Below, piece after piece: positions 7,402 to 17,426 of a DNA stretch of 60,812 bases. The position numbers and the translations under genes were made by a program. The notes beneath the pieces are model-generated. The model was not told where the DNA came from and ran no database searches. It saw only the letters and a program-made list of their open reading frames with translations. Numbering within the stretch: the stretch's first letter is position 1; the number at the start of each line of letters is the position of its first letter. The stretch comes from Flavobacteriaceae bacterium (lineage in GTDB: Bacteria; Bacteroidota; Bacteroidia; Flavobacteriales; Flavobacteriaceae): the NCBI GenBank assembly GCA_029252265.1, contig JAQXBT010000036.1, positions 1 to 60,812 on the forward strand. The letters run 5' to 3'.

Positions 7402-8592
7402 ATGAATTTACACGAATATCAAGGAAAAGAAATATTAAGTACTTTTGGGGTTAAAATCCAAAAAGGAATCGTTGTAAACACGCCTCAAGAAGCGGTTGCA
7501 GCAGCGAAAAAACTTACCGAAGAAACGGGCACAGGCTGGCACGTGCTTAAGGCACAAGTTCATGCAGGTGGTCGTGGTAAAGGCGGTGGAGTGAAACTCG
7601 CAAAAAATTTAGGAGAAGTAGAATCAATTGCAGATCAAATTATTGGGATGCAACTAATCACGCCTCAAACCTCTGCCGAGGGTAAAAAAGTACACCAAGT
7701 GTTGGTGGCTGAAGATGTCTATTACCCTGGTGAAACGGAAACAAGTGAATTTTACATATCCGTTCTGTTAAACAGAACGTCTGGAAAAAACATGATTATG
7801 TATTCTACAGAAGGTGGGATGGATATTGAAACCGTTGCTGAAGAAACCCCTCATTTAATTTTCACTGAAGAAATTGACCCGGCAACAGGTATGTTACCGT
7901 TTCAAGCGCGCCGAGTGGCTTTTAATTTAGGACTTTCGGGAGCAGCATTTAAAGACATGACTAAATTTGTGACGGCTCTTTATACGGCTTATGACAAATC
8001 GGATGCGTCTTTATTTGAAATCAACCCAGTATTAAAAACAAGTGATAATAAAATATTAGCGGTCGATGCAAAAGTAACCATTGACGATAATGCCTTATTT
8101 AGACATAAAGATTATTTAGAATTAAGAGACATTCGCGAAGAAAATCCGATTGAAGTTGAAGCAGGTGCTTTAGGTCTTAATTACGTAGATTTAGAAGGCA
8201 ACGTTGGCTGTATGGTAAACGGAGCAGGCTTGGCAATGGCGACGATGGATTTAATCAAACAAGCAGGGGGTGAGCCGGCTAACTTTTTAGATGTTGGAGG
8301 CACAGCTGATGCCGCTCGTGTAGAAGCAGCCTTTCAAATTATCTTAAAAGACCCAGAAGTAAAAGCAATTTTGATCAATATTTTTGGTGGAATTGTACGT
8401 TGTGATCGTGTGGCGCAAGGGGTCATCGATGCGTATAAAAACATGGGAACCATTAATGTACCAATCATTGTACGTTTACAAGGAACCAATGCCGATATCG
8501 CTAAAAAACTGATTGACAACTCTGGATTAGACGTTCAAAGTGCCGTTGAATTTCAAGAAGCAGCCGATAAAGTACAAGCTGTTTTAGCATAA
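7402..8592 (+). CDS. sucC: Succinyl-CoA synthetase (ADP-forming) beta subunit
   Basis: A 396-aa subunit of the TCA-cycle enzyme that interconverts succinyl-CoA and succinate with ATP formation. It starts MNLHEYQGKEIL, and the ATP-grasp region includes KAQVHAGGRGKGGGVKLA (about residues 46-63). The C-terminal ligase domain has MVNGAGLAMATMD, NFLDVGGTAD and INIFGGIVRCD, matching family signatures. The length is typical (388-398). The alpha subunit gene is not adjacent, which is usual in Flavobacteriia. A strong terminator follows. Confidence 0.97.
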   Translation: MNLHEYQGKEILSTFGVKIQKGIVVNTPQEAVAAAKKLTEETGTGWHVLKAQVHAGGRGKGGGVKLAKNLGEVESIADQIIGMQLITPQTSAEGKKVHQVLVAEDVYYPGETETSEFYISVLLNRTSGKNMIMYSTEGGMDIETVAEETPHLIFTEEIDPATGMLPFQARRVAFNLGLSGAAFKDMTKFVTALYTAYDKSDASLFEINPVLKTSDNKILAVDAKVTIDDNALFRHKDYLELRDIREENPIEVEAGALGLNYVDLEGNVGCMVNGAGLAMATMDLIKQAGGEPANFLDVGGTADAARVEAAFQIILKDPEVKAILINIFGGIVRCDRVAQGVIDAYKNMGTINVPIIVRLQGTNADIAKKLIDNSGLDVQSAVEFQEAADKVQAVLA

Positions 8593-8636
8593 GTTTAGAG
8601 ACTCCATTTTTTGGGGATAGATACTTACAAGATTAA

Positions 8637-8666
8637 AATCCAGAGCCAACGCTCTGGATTTTTTTT
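8637..8666 (+). terminator. Intrinsic terminator of sucC
   Basis: Perfect 10-bp stem AATCCAGAGC / GCTCTGGATT with loop CAAC, followed by eight T residues. Confidence 0.9.
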
Positions 8667-8721
8667 ATAAATTATTTTTAATACATTGCTAATGTATTAA
8701 CGTCCCAAACCCTCTACCGCC

Positions 8722-9459
8722 ATGAAAATAAGTGTTGCAGAAATCAAACCTTTCAAAGGGGATATAGGAAAAAATATAACGGCTCATTTAAAACTTATCG
8801 AATTGGCCATTGAAGCGCAAGTTTCAGCACTTTTTTTTCCTGAACTATCAATCACAGGCTATGAAGCAGATCTGGCAAAGTCATTAGCGACCGATCAAAA
8901 TGATAAACGGTTTGATGTCTTTCAAAAAATTAGTGACTCTAATAATATCACGATTGGACTTGGTGCACCCACTAAAGGAACCTCAAAACCTTTGGTAAGT
9001 ATGGTCCTATTTCAACCTCATAAAAATCGTTTGACCTATTCTAAACAGTATTTATACAAAGGAGAAGAACAGTATTTTGAAAAAGGAAGTGAAATCTGTT
9101 TTATCCAATTAGAGAATCATAAAATTGCCCCAGCTATTTGTTATGAATCCACGGTAGCGGATCATAGTGAGGCTGCAATTTCTCAATCTGCAACGATTTA
9201 TGTCGCCGCAGTGATGACCAATAAGTCAGGCATTCACAAGAAACTAAAGGGGTTATCTAGCTTGGCAAAAAAATATAAAATAATAGTTTTAATGTCAAAT
9301 TTTGTCGGTTTCTCTGGAGGAAGTGAATCCGCTGGGAAAACTTCAATATGGAATCAAAAAGGAGACTTGATAGGGCAAATGAGTGATACAGACGAAGGGC
9401 TTTTGATTTATGATATAGATTCAGGTTTTACTAAAGAGACATTAAAAAAAACTGAATGA
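8722..9459 (+). CDS. Carbon-nitrogen hydrolase (nitrilase superfamily)
   Basis: A 245-aa single-domain C-N hydrolase. The catalytic triad is visible: Glu in FFPELSITGYE (about residue 42), Lys in YSKQYLYKGE (about 111) and Cys in PAICYES (about 140). These enzymes cleave or transfer amides through a cysteine thioester. The sequence does not reveal the substrate; candidates are N-carbamoyl compounds or omega-amides. It lies between sucC and a convergent patatin gene and looks monocistronic. Confidence 0.85.
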   Translation: MKISVAEIKPFKGDIGKNITAHLKLIELAIEAQVSALFFPELSITGYEADLAKSLATDQNDKRFDVFQKISDSNNITIGLGAPTKGTSKPLVSMVLFQPHKNRLTYSKQYLYKGEEQYFEKGSEICFIQLENHKIAPAICYESTVADHSEAAISQSATIYVAAVMTNKSGIHKKLKGLSSLAKKYKIIVLMSNFVGFSGGSESAGKTSIWNQKGDLIGQMSDTDEGLLIYDIDSGFTKETLKKTE

Positions 9460-9541
9460 TGTTATGGGCGTAGGGAAATTAAAAGACTCAAAATCGTAAC
9501 GTTTTTCTTAACGGAGATTTTAAAGCACCCCAAAGTTCTTT

Positions 9542-10489
9542 TTATAAATTTTCTTCTATTTCTTTATCCGTTAACACATCTGGTCTAAATTCACTCATAA
9601 TTTTTTCTTGCTTAGACATCGCATATTTAAAACCAGATTTCCACCATTTTTGCATCAATTTTTTATCAAATACTAATGAATTTGTTGTTAAAACGGTTGG
9701 TGTATAATATAAATTAAGCTTTACATTTTTATTGTTGGCAGCGAGTTTACCAATCGTAATATTATGTTTTTCTACGTGGGTTAGCATAAAATCGAACACG
9801 TCAAATAGTAAAGAAAACGGATTTTTAGCAGGTAATTTATTAAATTGAGTTACCTCTGTTTCTAGAATAATGGCATCTATTTCTGTGGCGCCTCTTAAAA
9901 TGGCTTCTCGAATTGGGACTAAAGAACCAAAACCTCCATCGGCATATTGATAATTATTTTTTTCTAACAAACTCATAAATGGGATATAGTTGCAAGAGCC
10001 CCAAATCCAATCGCAAAAATCATCATAGGTACACTCTTGAATTGATTTATATTCAACCTGATTGACTGTTAAGTTAGAGACGGTAACGACCACTTCTTTG
10101 TTTTCACCTCTAATTTTCGCATACATTTCTTTGGTAATTTTTGTTTTAATTAAGCGTCTTAAATTTTTGCTTTCACCAAAAGTTTTTCTTCCGTTTAAAA
10201 AATTCCAAAGTGTATTTAAATGCCGAATACTCACCACTTTTTCGCCATCAACTTTTTTAATTTTAAAAGGATTGTTACTAAAAATGGTTTTCTGATTTAC
10301 ATTTGTATAAAGTTCTTTTAGTTCATCCAACATGCCCAAAGCTAAATGAGAGACCATTAAACTGCCTGTAGAAGTGCCCAAAAACAAATCGTATTCCTTC
10401 CCTTGATTTTCCATTAGATATTGTGCAACGCCGCCTGCAAATGCGCCTTTGCTTCCACCTCCAGAAATTACCAATGCTTTTTTCATCAC
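9542..10489 (-). CDS. Patatin-like phospholipase
   Basis: A 315-aa patatin domain with the Ser-Asp dyad: oxyanion loop SGGGSKGAFAGG (residues 9-20), nucleophile serine in FLGTSTGSL (about 41) and aspartate in YADGGFGSL (about 187). It has no signal peptide, so it acts in the cytoplasm or at the inner face of the membrane, hydrolysing acyl esters of lipids. It is a stand-alone gene. ATG at 10489 or the adjacent ATG at 10486 could start it. Confidence 0.88.
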   Translation of the reverse strand: MMKKALVISGGGSKGAFAGGVAQYLMENQGKEYDLFLGTSTGSLMVSHLALGMLDELKELYTNVNQKTIFSNNPFKIKKVDGEKVVSIRHLNTLWNFLNGRKTFGESKNLRRLIKTKITKEMYAKIRGENKEVVVTVSNLTVNQVEYKSIQECTYDDFCDWIWGSCNYIPFMSLLEKNNYQYADGGFGSLVPIREAILRGATEIDAIILETEVTQFNKLPAKNPFSLLFDVFDFMLTHVEKHNITIGKLAANNKNVKLNLYYTPTVLTTNSLVFDKKLMQKWWKSGFKYAMSKQEKIMSEFRPDVLTDKEIEENL

Positions 10490-10637
10490 TTAAAATGATT
10501 TGTTTGTTGGGTTGTATAAAAGTATTAAAAAAGACCAGAATATCCGTTTTAGTATTACTTTTTAAAACCTTTTGGAAAAACTTATACACAGCCAGGTGTA
10601 AATACATCACAAATTTGGAGCTTAGAACAAATAAAGT

Positions 10638-12641
10638 TTAGACCTTCAAAGCGTCTAACTTTTTTTGATAGTCTTTAATCTGGTCTCGAAATTTTGCTGC
10701 ATGCAAGAAATCTAAATCTTTAGCAGCCGATTCCATCAGTTTTCGAGTGTCTCTAATTTTTTGTTCTAATTCCGGGGCTGCCAAGTAGGCGTTTTCAGGT
10801 TCAGCGGCCTTCATCGCCTCTTGTTCATAATAATAACTACTCACTGAGTTTTTAGTCAGTGCATTATTTAGACTTTTATTCAGTGCTTTGGGTTTTAAGT
10901 TGTGTTTTGTGTTGTAGGCGATTTGCTTTTCGCGACGGTAGGTGGTTTCGTCTATGGTTTTTTGCATGCTTTTCGTAATTTTATCGGCATACATTATGGC
11001 ACGCCCATCAAGGTGCCTAGCTGCACGTCCTACGGTTTGTGTTAGTGAACGCGCCGATCGTAAAAAGCCCTCTTTATCCGCATCTAAAATGACGACTAAG
11101 GACACTTCAGGTAGGTCCAAGCCTTCCCGCAGAAGGTTAACTCCGACAAGGACATCAAAAATACCCTTACGTAAATCTTGCATAATTTCTACCCGTTCCA
11201 AGGTATCTACATCACTGTGTATGTAACGACATCTGATTTGAATCCGTGCGAGGTATTTAGTCAGCTCTTCGGCCATTCGTTTGGTAAGGGTAGTGACCAA
11301 AGTACGTTCGTCTTTTTCGACCCGTTGTTGAATTTCTTCAATCAAATCATCAATTTGATTCAAACTCGGTCGCACTTCGATTATCGGATCTAAAAGTCCC
11401 GTTGGACGAATGACTTGCTCTACGAAAACGCCATCCGATTTTTCGAGTTCATAATCTGCTGGGGTCGCACTCACATACAATACTTGGTTTTGAAGACTTT
11501 CAAATTCTTCAAATTTCAGCGGCCGGTTGTCCATAGCTGCAGGCAGTCGAAAGCCATATTCAACCAAATTTTCTTTACGACTTCGATCTCCGCCATACAT
11601 GGCATGAACTTGTGAAATCGTGACATGACTTTCGTCTATCACCATTAAGGAATCACTTGGGAAATAATCAAGCAGGCAAAATGGGCGTGTGCCAGGTGCT
11701 CGACCATCTAAATACCGCGAATAATTTTCGATTCCAGAACAATACCCCAGTTCTCGAATCATTTCTAAATCAAATTCGGTACGTTCTTTTAAACGTTTGG
11801 CTTCTAAGTGTTTCCCAATTTCTTTGAAATAATCGTGTTGTAGAACCAAATCATCTTGAATATCTTTGATCGCATTCTGTAAAATATCTGGAGAGGTCAC
11901 AAACATGTTTGCAGGATAAATAGTCACACTTTCATAAACTTCGATGACTTTATTAGTGTTGATGTCAAACGCTTCAATGGCTTCAATTTCATCGCCAAAA
12001 AAGTGGATTCTAAATCCGTAATCGGCATAACTAGGAAATACATCCACTGTATCGCCTTTGATTCTGAAATTTCCATGGTTAAACTCACCTTCAGTCCTTG
12101 AATATAAACTTTGAACGAGTTTATGTAATAAGGCGGTTCTGGAAATGACTTCATTCGCTTTTAGACTTATGACATTTTTTTGAAACTCGGCAGGATTTCC
12201 AATTCCGTACAAACAAGAAACGGAGGCAATTACAATCACATCTCTTCGGCCCGATAATAGGGAAGAAGTGGTGCTTAATCGTAGTTTTTCAATTTCTTCA
12301 TTGATGGATAAATCTTTTTCAATATACGTTCCTGAGACCGGGATATAAGCTTCTGGTTGATAATAATCGTAGTAGGAAACGAAATATTCGACTGCATTTT
12401 CAGGGAAAAACTGCTTAAATTCCGAGTACAGTTGGGCGGCAAGTGTTTTATTATGTGCTAGGACTAAGGTTGGACGCTGTACTTCTTGAATGACATTTGC
12501 CACCGTAAAGGTTTTCCCTGAACCTGTAACCCCCAACAGTGTTTGGTATTTTTCATTGGCTTCAATTCCAGCTACTAATTGATTAATAGCTGTAGGTTGA
12601 TCGCCTGTGGGTTTAAATTCGGATGTAAGCTTAAATTGCAT
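10638..12641 (-). CDS. uvrB: Excinuclease ABC subunit B
   Basis: A 667-aa nucleotide-excision-repair helicase-like protein that verifies damage handed over by UvrA and recruits UvrC. Visible features are: Walker A GVTGSGKT (37-44), the beta-hairpin YYDYYQPEAYIP (about 90-101) that inserts at damage, DEAD-like VIDESHVT, motif VI QTVGRAARH, and a C-terminal UVR motif (about 625-662) that contacts UvrC. Length and layout are normal. It stands alone with divergent and convergent neighbours. Confidence 0.97.
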   Translation of the reverse strand: MQFKLTSEFKPTGDQPTAINQLVAGIEANEKYQTLLGVTGSGKTFTVANVIQEVQRPTLVLAHNKTLAAQLYSEFKQFFPENAVEYFVSYYDYYQPEAYIPVSGTYIEKDLSINEEIEKLRLSTTSSLLSGRRDVIVIASVSCLYGIGNPAEFQKNVISLKANEVISRTALLHKLVQSLYSRTEGEFNHGNFRIKGDTVDVFPSYADYGFRIHFFGDEIEAIEAFDINTNKVIEVYESVTIYPANMFVTSPDILQNAIKDIQDDLVLQHDYFKEIGKHLEAKRLKERTEFDLEMIRELGYCSGIENYSRYLDGRAPGTRPFCLLDYFPSDSLMVIDESHVTISQVHAMYGGDRSRKENLVEYGFRLPAAMDNRPLKFEEFESLQNQVLYVSATPADYELEKSDGVFVEQVIRPTGLLDPIIEVRPSLNQIDDLIEEIQQRVEKDERTLVTTLTKRMAEELTKYLARIQIRCRYIHSDVDTLERVEIMQDLRKGIFDVLVGVNLLREGLDLPEVSLVVILDADKEGFLRSARSLTQTVGRAARHLDGRAIMYADKITKSMQKTIDETTYRREKQIAYNTKHNLKPKALNKSLNNALTKNSVSSYYYEQEAMKAAEPENAYLAAPELEQKIRDTRKLMESAAKDLDFLHAAKFRDQIKDYQKKLDALKV

Positions 12642-12703
12642 TTAGCAAAGCTAAGGCAAAGTAAGTACTAGAGCAAAGCACACATTGAAATCTTTAGTAA
12701 TAA

Positions 12704-15511
12704 TTAACGCTTCAGCGAAAAATGCCCTTTAAAATCTCTTCCATCTTGAAGTTTCACATAGAACCAATAGTCGGAGGCTGAAACGTTGGAGCCATTGTAG
12801 GTGCCATTCCAGCCATCCTCTAAAGCGTTTAATTTTATGAGCAGTTTACCAAAACGATCAAAAATATAAACATCGCTATCCATCTGAGTTGAGGTTCCGA
12901 TTCCAGAAACATGCCAACGATCATTAAATCCATCGCCATTTGGGGTGAAAAACTTTGGGAACCCAATGACAGAAATAGGGGCATTTATGACGCCACAATT
13001 GTTTTTATCTCTAACAAATACCGTATGTAGCCCAGGACTAACATTCATGAAAATAGTTGAATTTTGATAGCCTGAAAACTCAGAATCTAATGAATACTCA
13101 TAATCGCCTTCTCCAGAAACCAAAACAGTGACGGTATTATTTTCTGACGGGTCAATAATAGTGATGGATTCTATCGTTGCACTATTTGAAGGAATCACGT
13201 TCACCGTTCTGATTTTTGAACAGCCGTTGCTATTAGAAATTGTCACGGAATATGATCCTATTTCGTTGATTTTAATAGAGGCTGTTTTTTCGCCTGTTGA
13301 CCATTCGTAATTGAAGTTGTTTACAGGTCCAGTTAGGACTCCCCCATCAATTGTAATTCGGTTTGGATACGTATTTAAACAATAGAGATTCTCGTCATTG
13401 GGTGTGATTTCTGGCAGCGAATGCACCACCAATTTTAATTGATTGATACCGTAACAATCATTGTCATTTTCAATTCGTGCAAAAATGGTTTGATTGTAGG
13501 CAATGGTGTTCGTGAAATTATTCGAGAGTGCATTTGTTTCTAAAAGCACATCTTGGTATTCTACATAATAATTTAACTTTGAACTGGATGGTAACCCCTT
13601 CAGAATTAAAGCATCGGCATCTCTAAGGTTGAAACTAATTTCCCCATCTACAGTCCCATCTGTATCACAGAGCTCTAATGTCGCATCATTTCCGGTAGTT
13701 GCTCCGACTTTTAAAATCAATTCAGCCACACTATAGCATCCAGTTTGTATGTTTAAAACCTGAACGTAGAGTTGCTCTGGATTTACACTATTTACATAGG
13801 CTTCACCACTAATGTTGTTTGAGGCGTCCATTTTAGCATCCATTCTATTTTGGTAGAATTTCAGATTACGATCCGTGAAATTATTTGTAACTTTATCGTA
13901 GACCTGGTTTAAATTAAACAGTGTTTTTCCGTCATAAACACCATCTTCATCACACTGGACCAAAGACACATTGATGGCGTCTGGAGTTTGAGTTACTGTG
14001 AACGTTTTTGAAAATGTTTTTGTAGTGATACCAATTTGAAGCGTGACCATGACGGTATAATTTCCAGCAGAAGGATAGGTATGTGTTGGACTGTCTGCCG
14101 TCGATGGACTACTTCCGTCGCCAAAATCCCATGAAATACGATCATAAGTTTCAGAACTATCAATAGTAAATTTAACGACCTCACCAAAACATAAGTTTTC
14201 AACTTCAATTTTTGCTAAGAAAAATGATTGAATAAAAGGTGGTAAGCCAAGCCTTGTATATGTGCCTTTAGCTAACGACTGTCCAGAAGCATTATAATCG
14301 CACAACGCTCCTAATTCATTGGGACTATTAATAACGTCTAGGGTGACGTTATTAGCAGTGTTTACGGCATATATTTTACCATTTGGAGCGAGTTGAATAG
14401 CAGCTATAAATCTACTTCCAGTATAGATGCTAGTCCTCGTCACAGGAACATCAGTAGCTTCTAAATCAAATTGTAACACCGAGTTTGACCCAGTTGTATA
14501 GAGCTTACTGGAATCTGGAGAAAATGCCGTACCATACACATCTGTATTATTTATAATGTTCACTGGGTTACTAACCGTTCCAGTAGCATCATCAAAGTCA
14601 TAGATCCATATACTTCCAGTGTTATTTGCGTCTTCCCCTTGGCTAGTTCCTTGCTCAGTGTGAGAGATAACAAGTTTAGTGCCGTCAGGGGAGGATTTCA
14701 TGTATCCAATAGCGTTTCGACGGTAACCATTGATTGATATGTTGGGGGTGATTTGAGTGGTCACTGGGGTGGTGTTCACGCCACTAGCATTGACACGAAA
14801 GGCATAGAACACATCCATAAAGTGACTTAAAACCCAATACGATTGTCCATCGTTATGTTTTACAGCTGTGATTTTCTCAGAACATTTGAAGGCCTCTTGA
14901 TCTGGGTCACTCGGATCATACGTTAATAAGTGAAGGTTTTTTTCAGTGGCATCGATATCGCCATTCCCACTATTGAGAGTTAAATCTAAAAGTGAGTAAT
15001 TTAAACCATTATTATAACCGTCATCCTCAGAAGGAATTGTATAGCTTACACCTTCACTATACGAAGATAAGGGGGTCCCATCGCGATTGGCGGGGCCTTG
15101 GTTTGGAAACGCCCATGCATTGTTGTGATGCGGTTCATCAACGGTGAATACATAGTAGTGATCTGGGTTGCCCGGTCTTGGAACAATCAATGCAGAGGAA
15201 GTACTTGAGGGATCTCCCAATAAACCGCTGCCAGCCCTGTAATTCGCATTAGGCATGATTTGGTGATTTTTATCCCAAACATTTCGACCATCAGAGTAAA
15301 ACAGCAAATTTCCATTGAAATCTGAAATTGACGAACAGCCCTCGGCTGTATTTATTGTTGACGTTGCTGCATTCGTGCTTGTAACGGATTCCGAGTCGAC
15401 ATCAAAGGTTAATCCTGCTCCATTTCCAAAATACCAATGCGAAGCTTCCCCTTGTGAAAAAAGGGAAACGCTTATTAATAAAAAAACAAAAATTGTATTA
15501 TGTTTCATCAA
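12704..15511 (-). CDS. Secreted gliding/adhesion-type protein with PKD domain and T9SS type B sorting domain
   Basis: A 935-aa protein. Residues 1-22 are a signal peptide. Residues about 25-430 read as a WD/NHL-like beta-propeller (repeats such as SSPDGTKLVIS, FSPDSSKLYTTG and LAPNGKIYAV). A PKD domain follows at about 440-510 (ISWDFGDGSSPS, SAGNYTVMVTL), then repeated Ig/adhesin-like segments. The C-terminus (about 850-935, FFTPNGDGFNDRWHV to SDYWFYVKLQDG) is the gliding-motility-associated type B signal that directs export by T9SS and attachment to the cell surface. The function is probably surface adhesion or polymer binding. Confidence 0.9.
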   Translation of the reverse strand: MMKHNTIFVFLLISVSLFSQGEASHWYFGNGAGLTFDVDSESVTSTNAATSTINTAEGCSSISDFNGNLLFYSDGRNVWDKNHQIMPNANYRAGSGLLGDPSSTSSALIVPRPGNPDHYYVFTVDEPHHNNAWAFPNQGPANRDGTPLSSYSEGVSYTIPSEDDGYNNGLNYSLLDLTLNSGNGDIDATEKNLHLLTYDPSDPDQEAFKCSEKITAVKHNDGQSYWVLSHFMDVFYAFRVNASGVNTTPVTTQITPNISINGYRRNAIGYMKSSPDGTKLVISHTEQGTSQGEDANNTGSIWIYDFDDATGTVSNPVNIINNTDVYGTAFSPDSSKLYTTGSNSVLQFDLEATDVPVTRTSIYTGSRFIAAIQLAPNGKIYAVNTANNVTLDVINSPNELGALCDYNASGQSLAKGTYTRLGLPPFIQSFFLAKIEVENLCFGEVVKFTIDSSETYDRISWDFGDGSSPSTADSPTHTYPSAGNYTVMVTLQIGITTKTFSKTFTVTQTPDAINVSLVQCDEDGVYDGKTLFNLNQVYDKVTNNFTDRNLKFYQNRMDAKMDASNNISGEAYVNSVNPEQLYVQVLNIQTGCYSVAELILKVGATTGNDATLELCDTDGTVDGEISFNLRDADALILKGLPSSSKLNYYVEYQDVLLETNALSNNFTNTIAYNQTIFARIENDNDCYGINQLKLVVHSLPEITPNDENLYCLNTYPNRITIDGGVLTGPVNNFNYEWSTGEKTASIKINEIGSYSVTISNSNGCSKIRTVNVIPSNSATIESITIIDPSENNTVTVLVSGEGDYEYSLDSEFSGYQNSTIFMNVSPGLHTVFVRDKNNCGVINAPISVIGFPKFFTPNGDGFNDRWHVSGIGTSTQMDSDVYIFDRFGKLLIKLNALEDGWNGTYNGSNVSASDYWFYVKLQDGRDFKGHFSLKR

Positions 15512-15576
15512 AAATAATTGGAACGTTTTTTAATGTACATCAAAAAACAAACATTTAAATTATGATTTGAAATATA

Positions 15577-16401
15577 CTATAAATCTCTCCTTTTTAATAG
15601 CTTATAACATAAAAATATAAATAAAATTGTCCAACAAATAACGATTATGACCGTGTCTAAATGGACTGCATAGTCATAGGCAATGTCTGAGTTGGATGGA
15701 AATTTGGTCATGGCAACGCGCTGAAATGGTTGCTTGATAAGGTTAGACATTGAAGTTAAAGGGAAAAAGTTTTGCACTTTTTGAGCGATTTCATAACTTT
15801 CTTTCCAAGTGATAATACCTAAAATAATCCACTCTAATATCAAATCGACCAATAAGAACGCTAACGCAAAAGCAGAGCGTTTGGCTAGAACCCCTAAAAA
15901 TAAACAGAACGAAAAGAACCCTACTAGTTTTACAAAATAGGCGAGTAGAAACTCCATTTGTTGGATTATAATGTGAAATTCATTGTAACTCGAATATATA
16001 AGACCAAGAGTCAAAGAGATGATAAAAATAATGATGGTTGAAACAAACGAGAAAAAAACAATGACATAGAATTTAGACAAGATAAATTCCTTTTTACTAA
16101 GCCCATCGATGAGGTTTTGTTTGAGTGTTTTATTACTGTATTCGTTCCCAATCATAGATACAACTACGATGGCAAAAAAGAATTTAAACAAGGATGCAAA
16201 AAAAGTAGTGATATGCCATACAATTGGAAAATTAAAAATTCCTAATTCTCCGAGTTCGAGAGTAAAAAAACCAAAGACATTGATCTTTAGTGCGGATAAC
16301 AGAATCACACAAAGCGGTAAAATAAATGAAATAAATATTAATATTTTACTCGTTTTGTTGAGCAATAGTTTCTGAAGTTCTAAATTGAGTAATCGTCTCA
16401 T
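15577..16401 (-). CDS. ABC-2 type transporter permease
   Basis: A 274-aa membrane protein with about six hydrophobic segments, starting with a cytoplasmic N-terminus (MRRLLNLELQKLLLNKTSK) and containing SMIGNEYSNKTLKQNLIDGL, a motif typical of ABC-2 permeases. Its start overlaps the end of the upstream ATPase gene by four bases (ATGA), so the two are translated together and form one exporter. The substrate is unknown; antimicrobial-peptide or lipid export is typical for this family. Confidence 0.85.
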   Translation of the reverse strand: MRRLLNLELQKLLLNKTSKILIFISFILPLCVILLSALKINVFGFFTLELGELGIFNFPIVWHITTFFASLFKFFFAIVVVSMIGNEYSNKTLKQNLIDGLSKKEFILSKFYVIVFFSFVSTIIIFIISLTLGLIYSSYNEFHIIIQQMEFLLAYFVKLVGFFSFCLFLGVLAKRSAFALAFLLVDLILEWIILGIITWKESYEIAQKVQNFFPLTSMSNLIKQPFQRVAMTKFPSNSDIAYDYAVHLDTVIIVICWTILFIFLCYKLLKRRDL

Positions 16402-17294
16402 TGGTTGTTAGTTAATTGTAAAAATTGTTCTTCAAGGCTTTCTTTTCGTTTTACTAAATGGCTCAAAACGATTCCGTTTTTAAACAGGAGTCGATTAAAT
16501 TCTTCAGCTTCCATTGGGTGTTCCAGAAATGCAGTGATTAAATCAGTTTCTACTTTTGTATGTGAAAAATTGGGGTGAGCTTCAAGAAGTGACATCAAGT
16601 CTTCTTTTTGAGTTGTTTTTAATTCAAAAAATCCATGACTAGAAATTAATTCATCAACGCGACCAGAAAAAAGATTGACTCCTTTTCTTAAAACCACCAC
16701 ATGCGTACACACTTTTTCAACTTCATCTAAGAGATGTGAAGCTAGTAAAATTGTAGTTCCGTTTTGGGCGATTGATTTTATAATTTCTCTAATTTGATGA
16801 ATCCCTTGTGGGTCTAAACCATTTGTAGGCTCGTCTAAAATTAATATTTCTGGGTCATTGAGAAGTGCCGAGGCAATTGCTAAACGTTGTTTCATCCCTA
16901 AAGAAAAGGCACTAAATTTGCTATCTTTCCGATCTATAAGCCCAACGATTTCTAACGTCTTATTTATAGTTTCGTAGGGGATTTCTTTAATTTTACAAAC
17001 CAATTTGAGGTTTTGATATGCAGTCATGTACGGATAAAAATTGGGGTGTTCAATAATGGCTCCCACCTTTTTGAGTGCTTGATGCGTTGTCATTGAACCA
17101 CCAAACCAAGAGAAATTTCCAGACGTTTTATTAACAACGTTTAAAATAATTCCTAAAGTAGTAGATTTTCCACTTCCATTGGGTCCTAAGATCCCGTAGA
17201 TATTTCCTTTTTCTATACTAAAGGATAGATCACTGACAGCTGTAAGAAGTCCGAATTTTTTGGTAAGATTTGAAATTTTAAGAATCGATTCCAA
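16398..17294 (-). CDS. ABC transporter ATP-binding protein
   Basis: A 298-aa nucleotide-binding subunit. Walker A is GPNGSGKST (about residues 38-46), the signature is FSLGMKQRLAIA, and Walker B is ILILDEPTNGLDP, followed by an H-loop histidine in LLASHLLDE. The C-terminal 80 residues are the accessory domain common in ABC-2 bacitracin/lantibiotic-type exporters. It pairs with the permease immediately downstream. Confidence 0.92.
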   Translation of the reverse strand: MESILKISNLTKKFGLLTAVSDLSFSIEKGNIYGILGPNGSGKSTTLGIILNVVNKTSGNFSWFGGSMTTHQALKKVGAIIEHPNFYPYMTAYQNLKLVCKIKEIPYETINKTLEIVGLIDRKDSKFSAFSLGMKQRLAIASALLNDPEILILDEPTNGLDPQGIHQIREIIKSIAQNGTTILLASHLLDEVEKVCTHVVVLRKGVNLFSGRVDELISSHGFFELKTTQKEDLMSLLEAHPNFSHTKVETDLITAFLEHPMEAEEFNRLLFKNGIVLSHLVKRKESLEEQFLQLTNNQ

Positions 17295-17345
17295 TGGGTT
17301 ATAATTTGGTTAGTTACTATAAATTTAGACGAGATATTGTCAATT

Positions 17346-17378
17346 TTGTTACAAGTTAAAAAATAAAACTTAATTTTG
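17346..17378 (+). promoter_or_regulatory. Promoter of the hypothetical gene at 17427
   Basis: TTG (17346-17348), a 22-base spacer and TAATTTTG (17371-17378). A TTG codon in this -7 element is in frame with the ORF, but using it as a start would put translation initiation inside the promoter, so the ATG at 17427 is preferred. Confidence 0.5.
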
Positions 17379-17426
17379 GGTTTCAAGTTAAACGATGAGC
17401 CAAGCCTGTCCGAAATTTTATTTTTT

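Noticed and set aside
17376-17426. TTG start at 17376 for the hypothetical gene
   Set aside because: The TTG lies in the promoter's TAATTTTG element; the ATG at 17427 is a better start.
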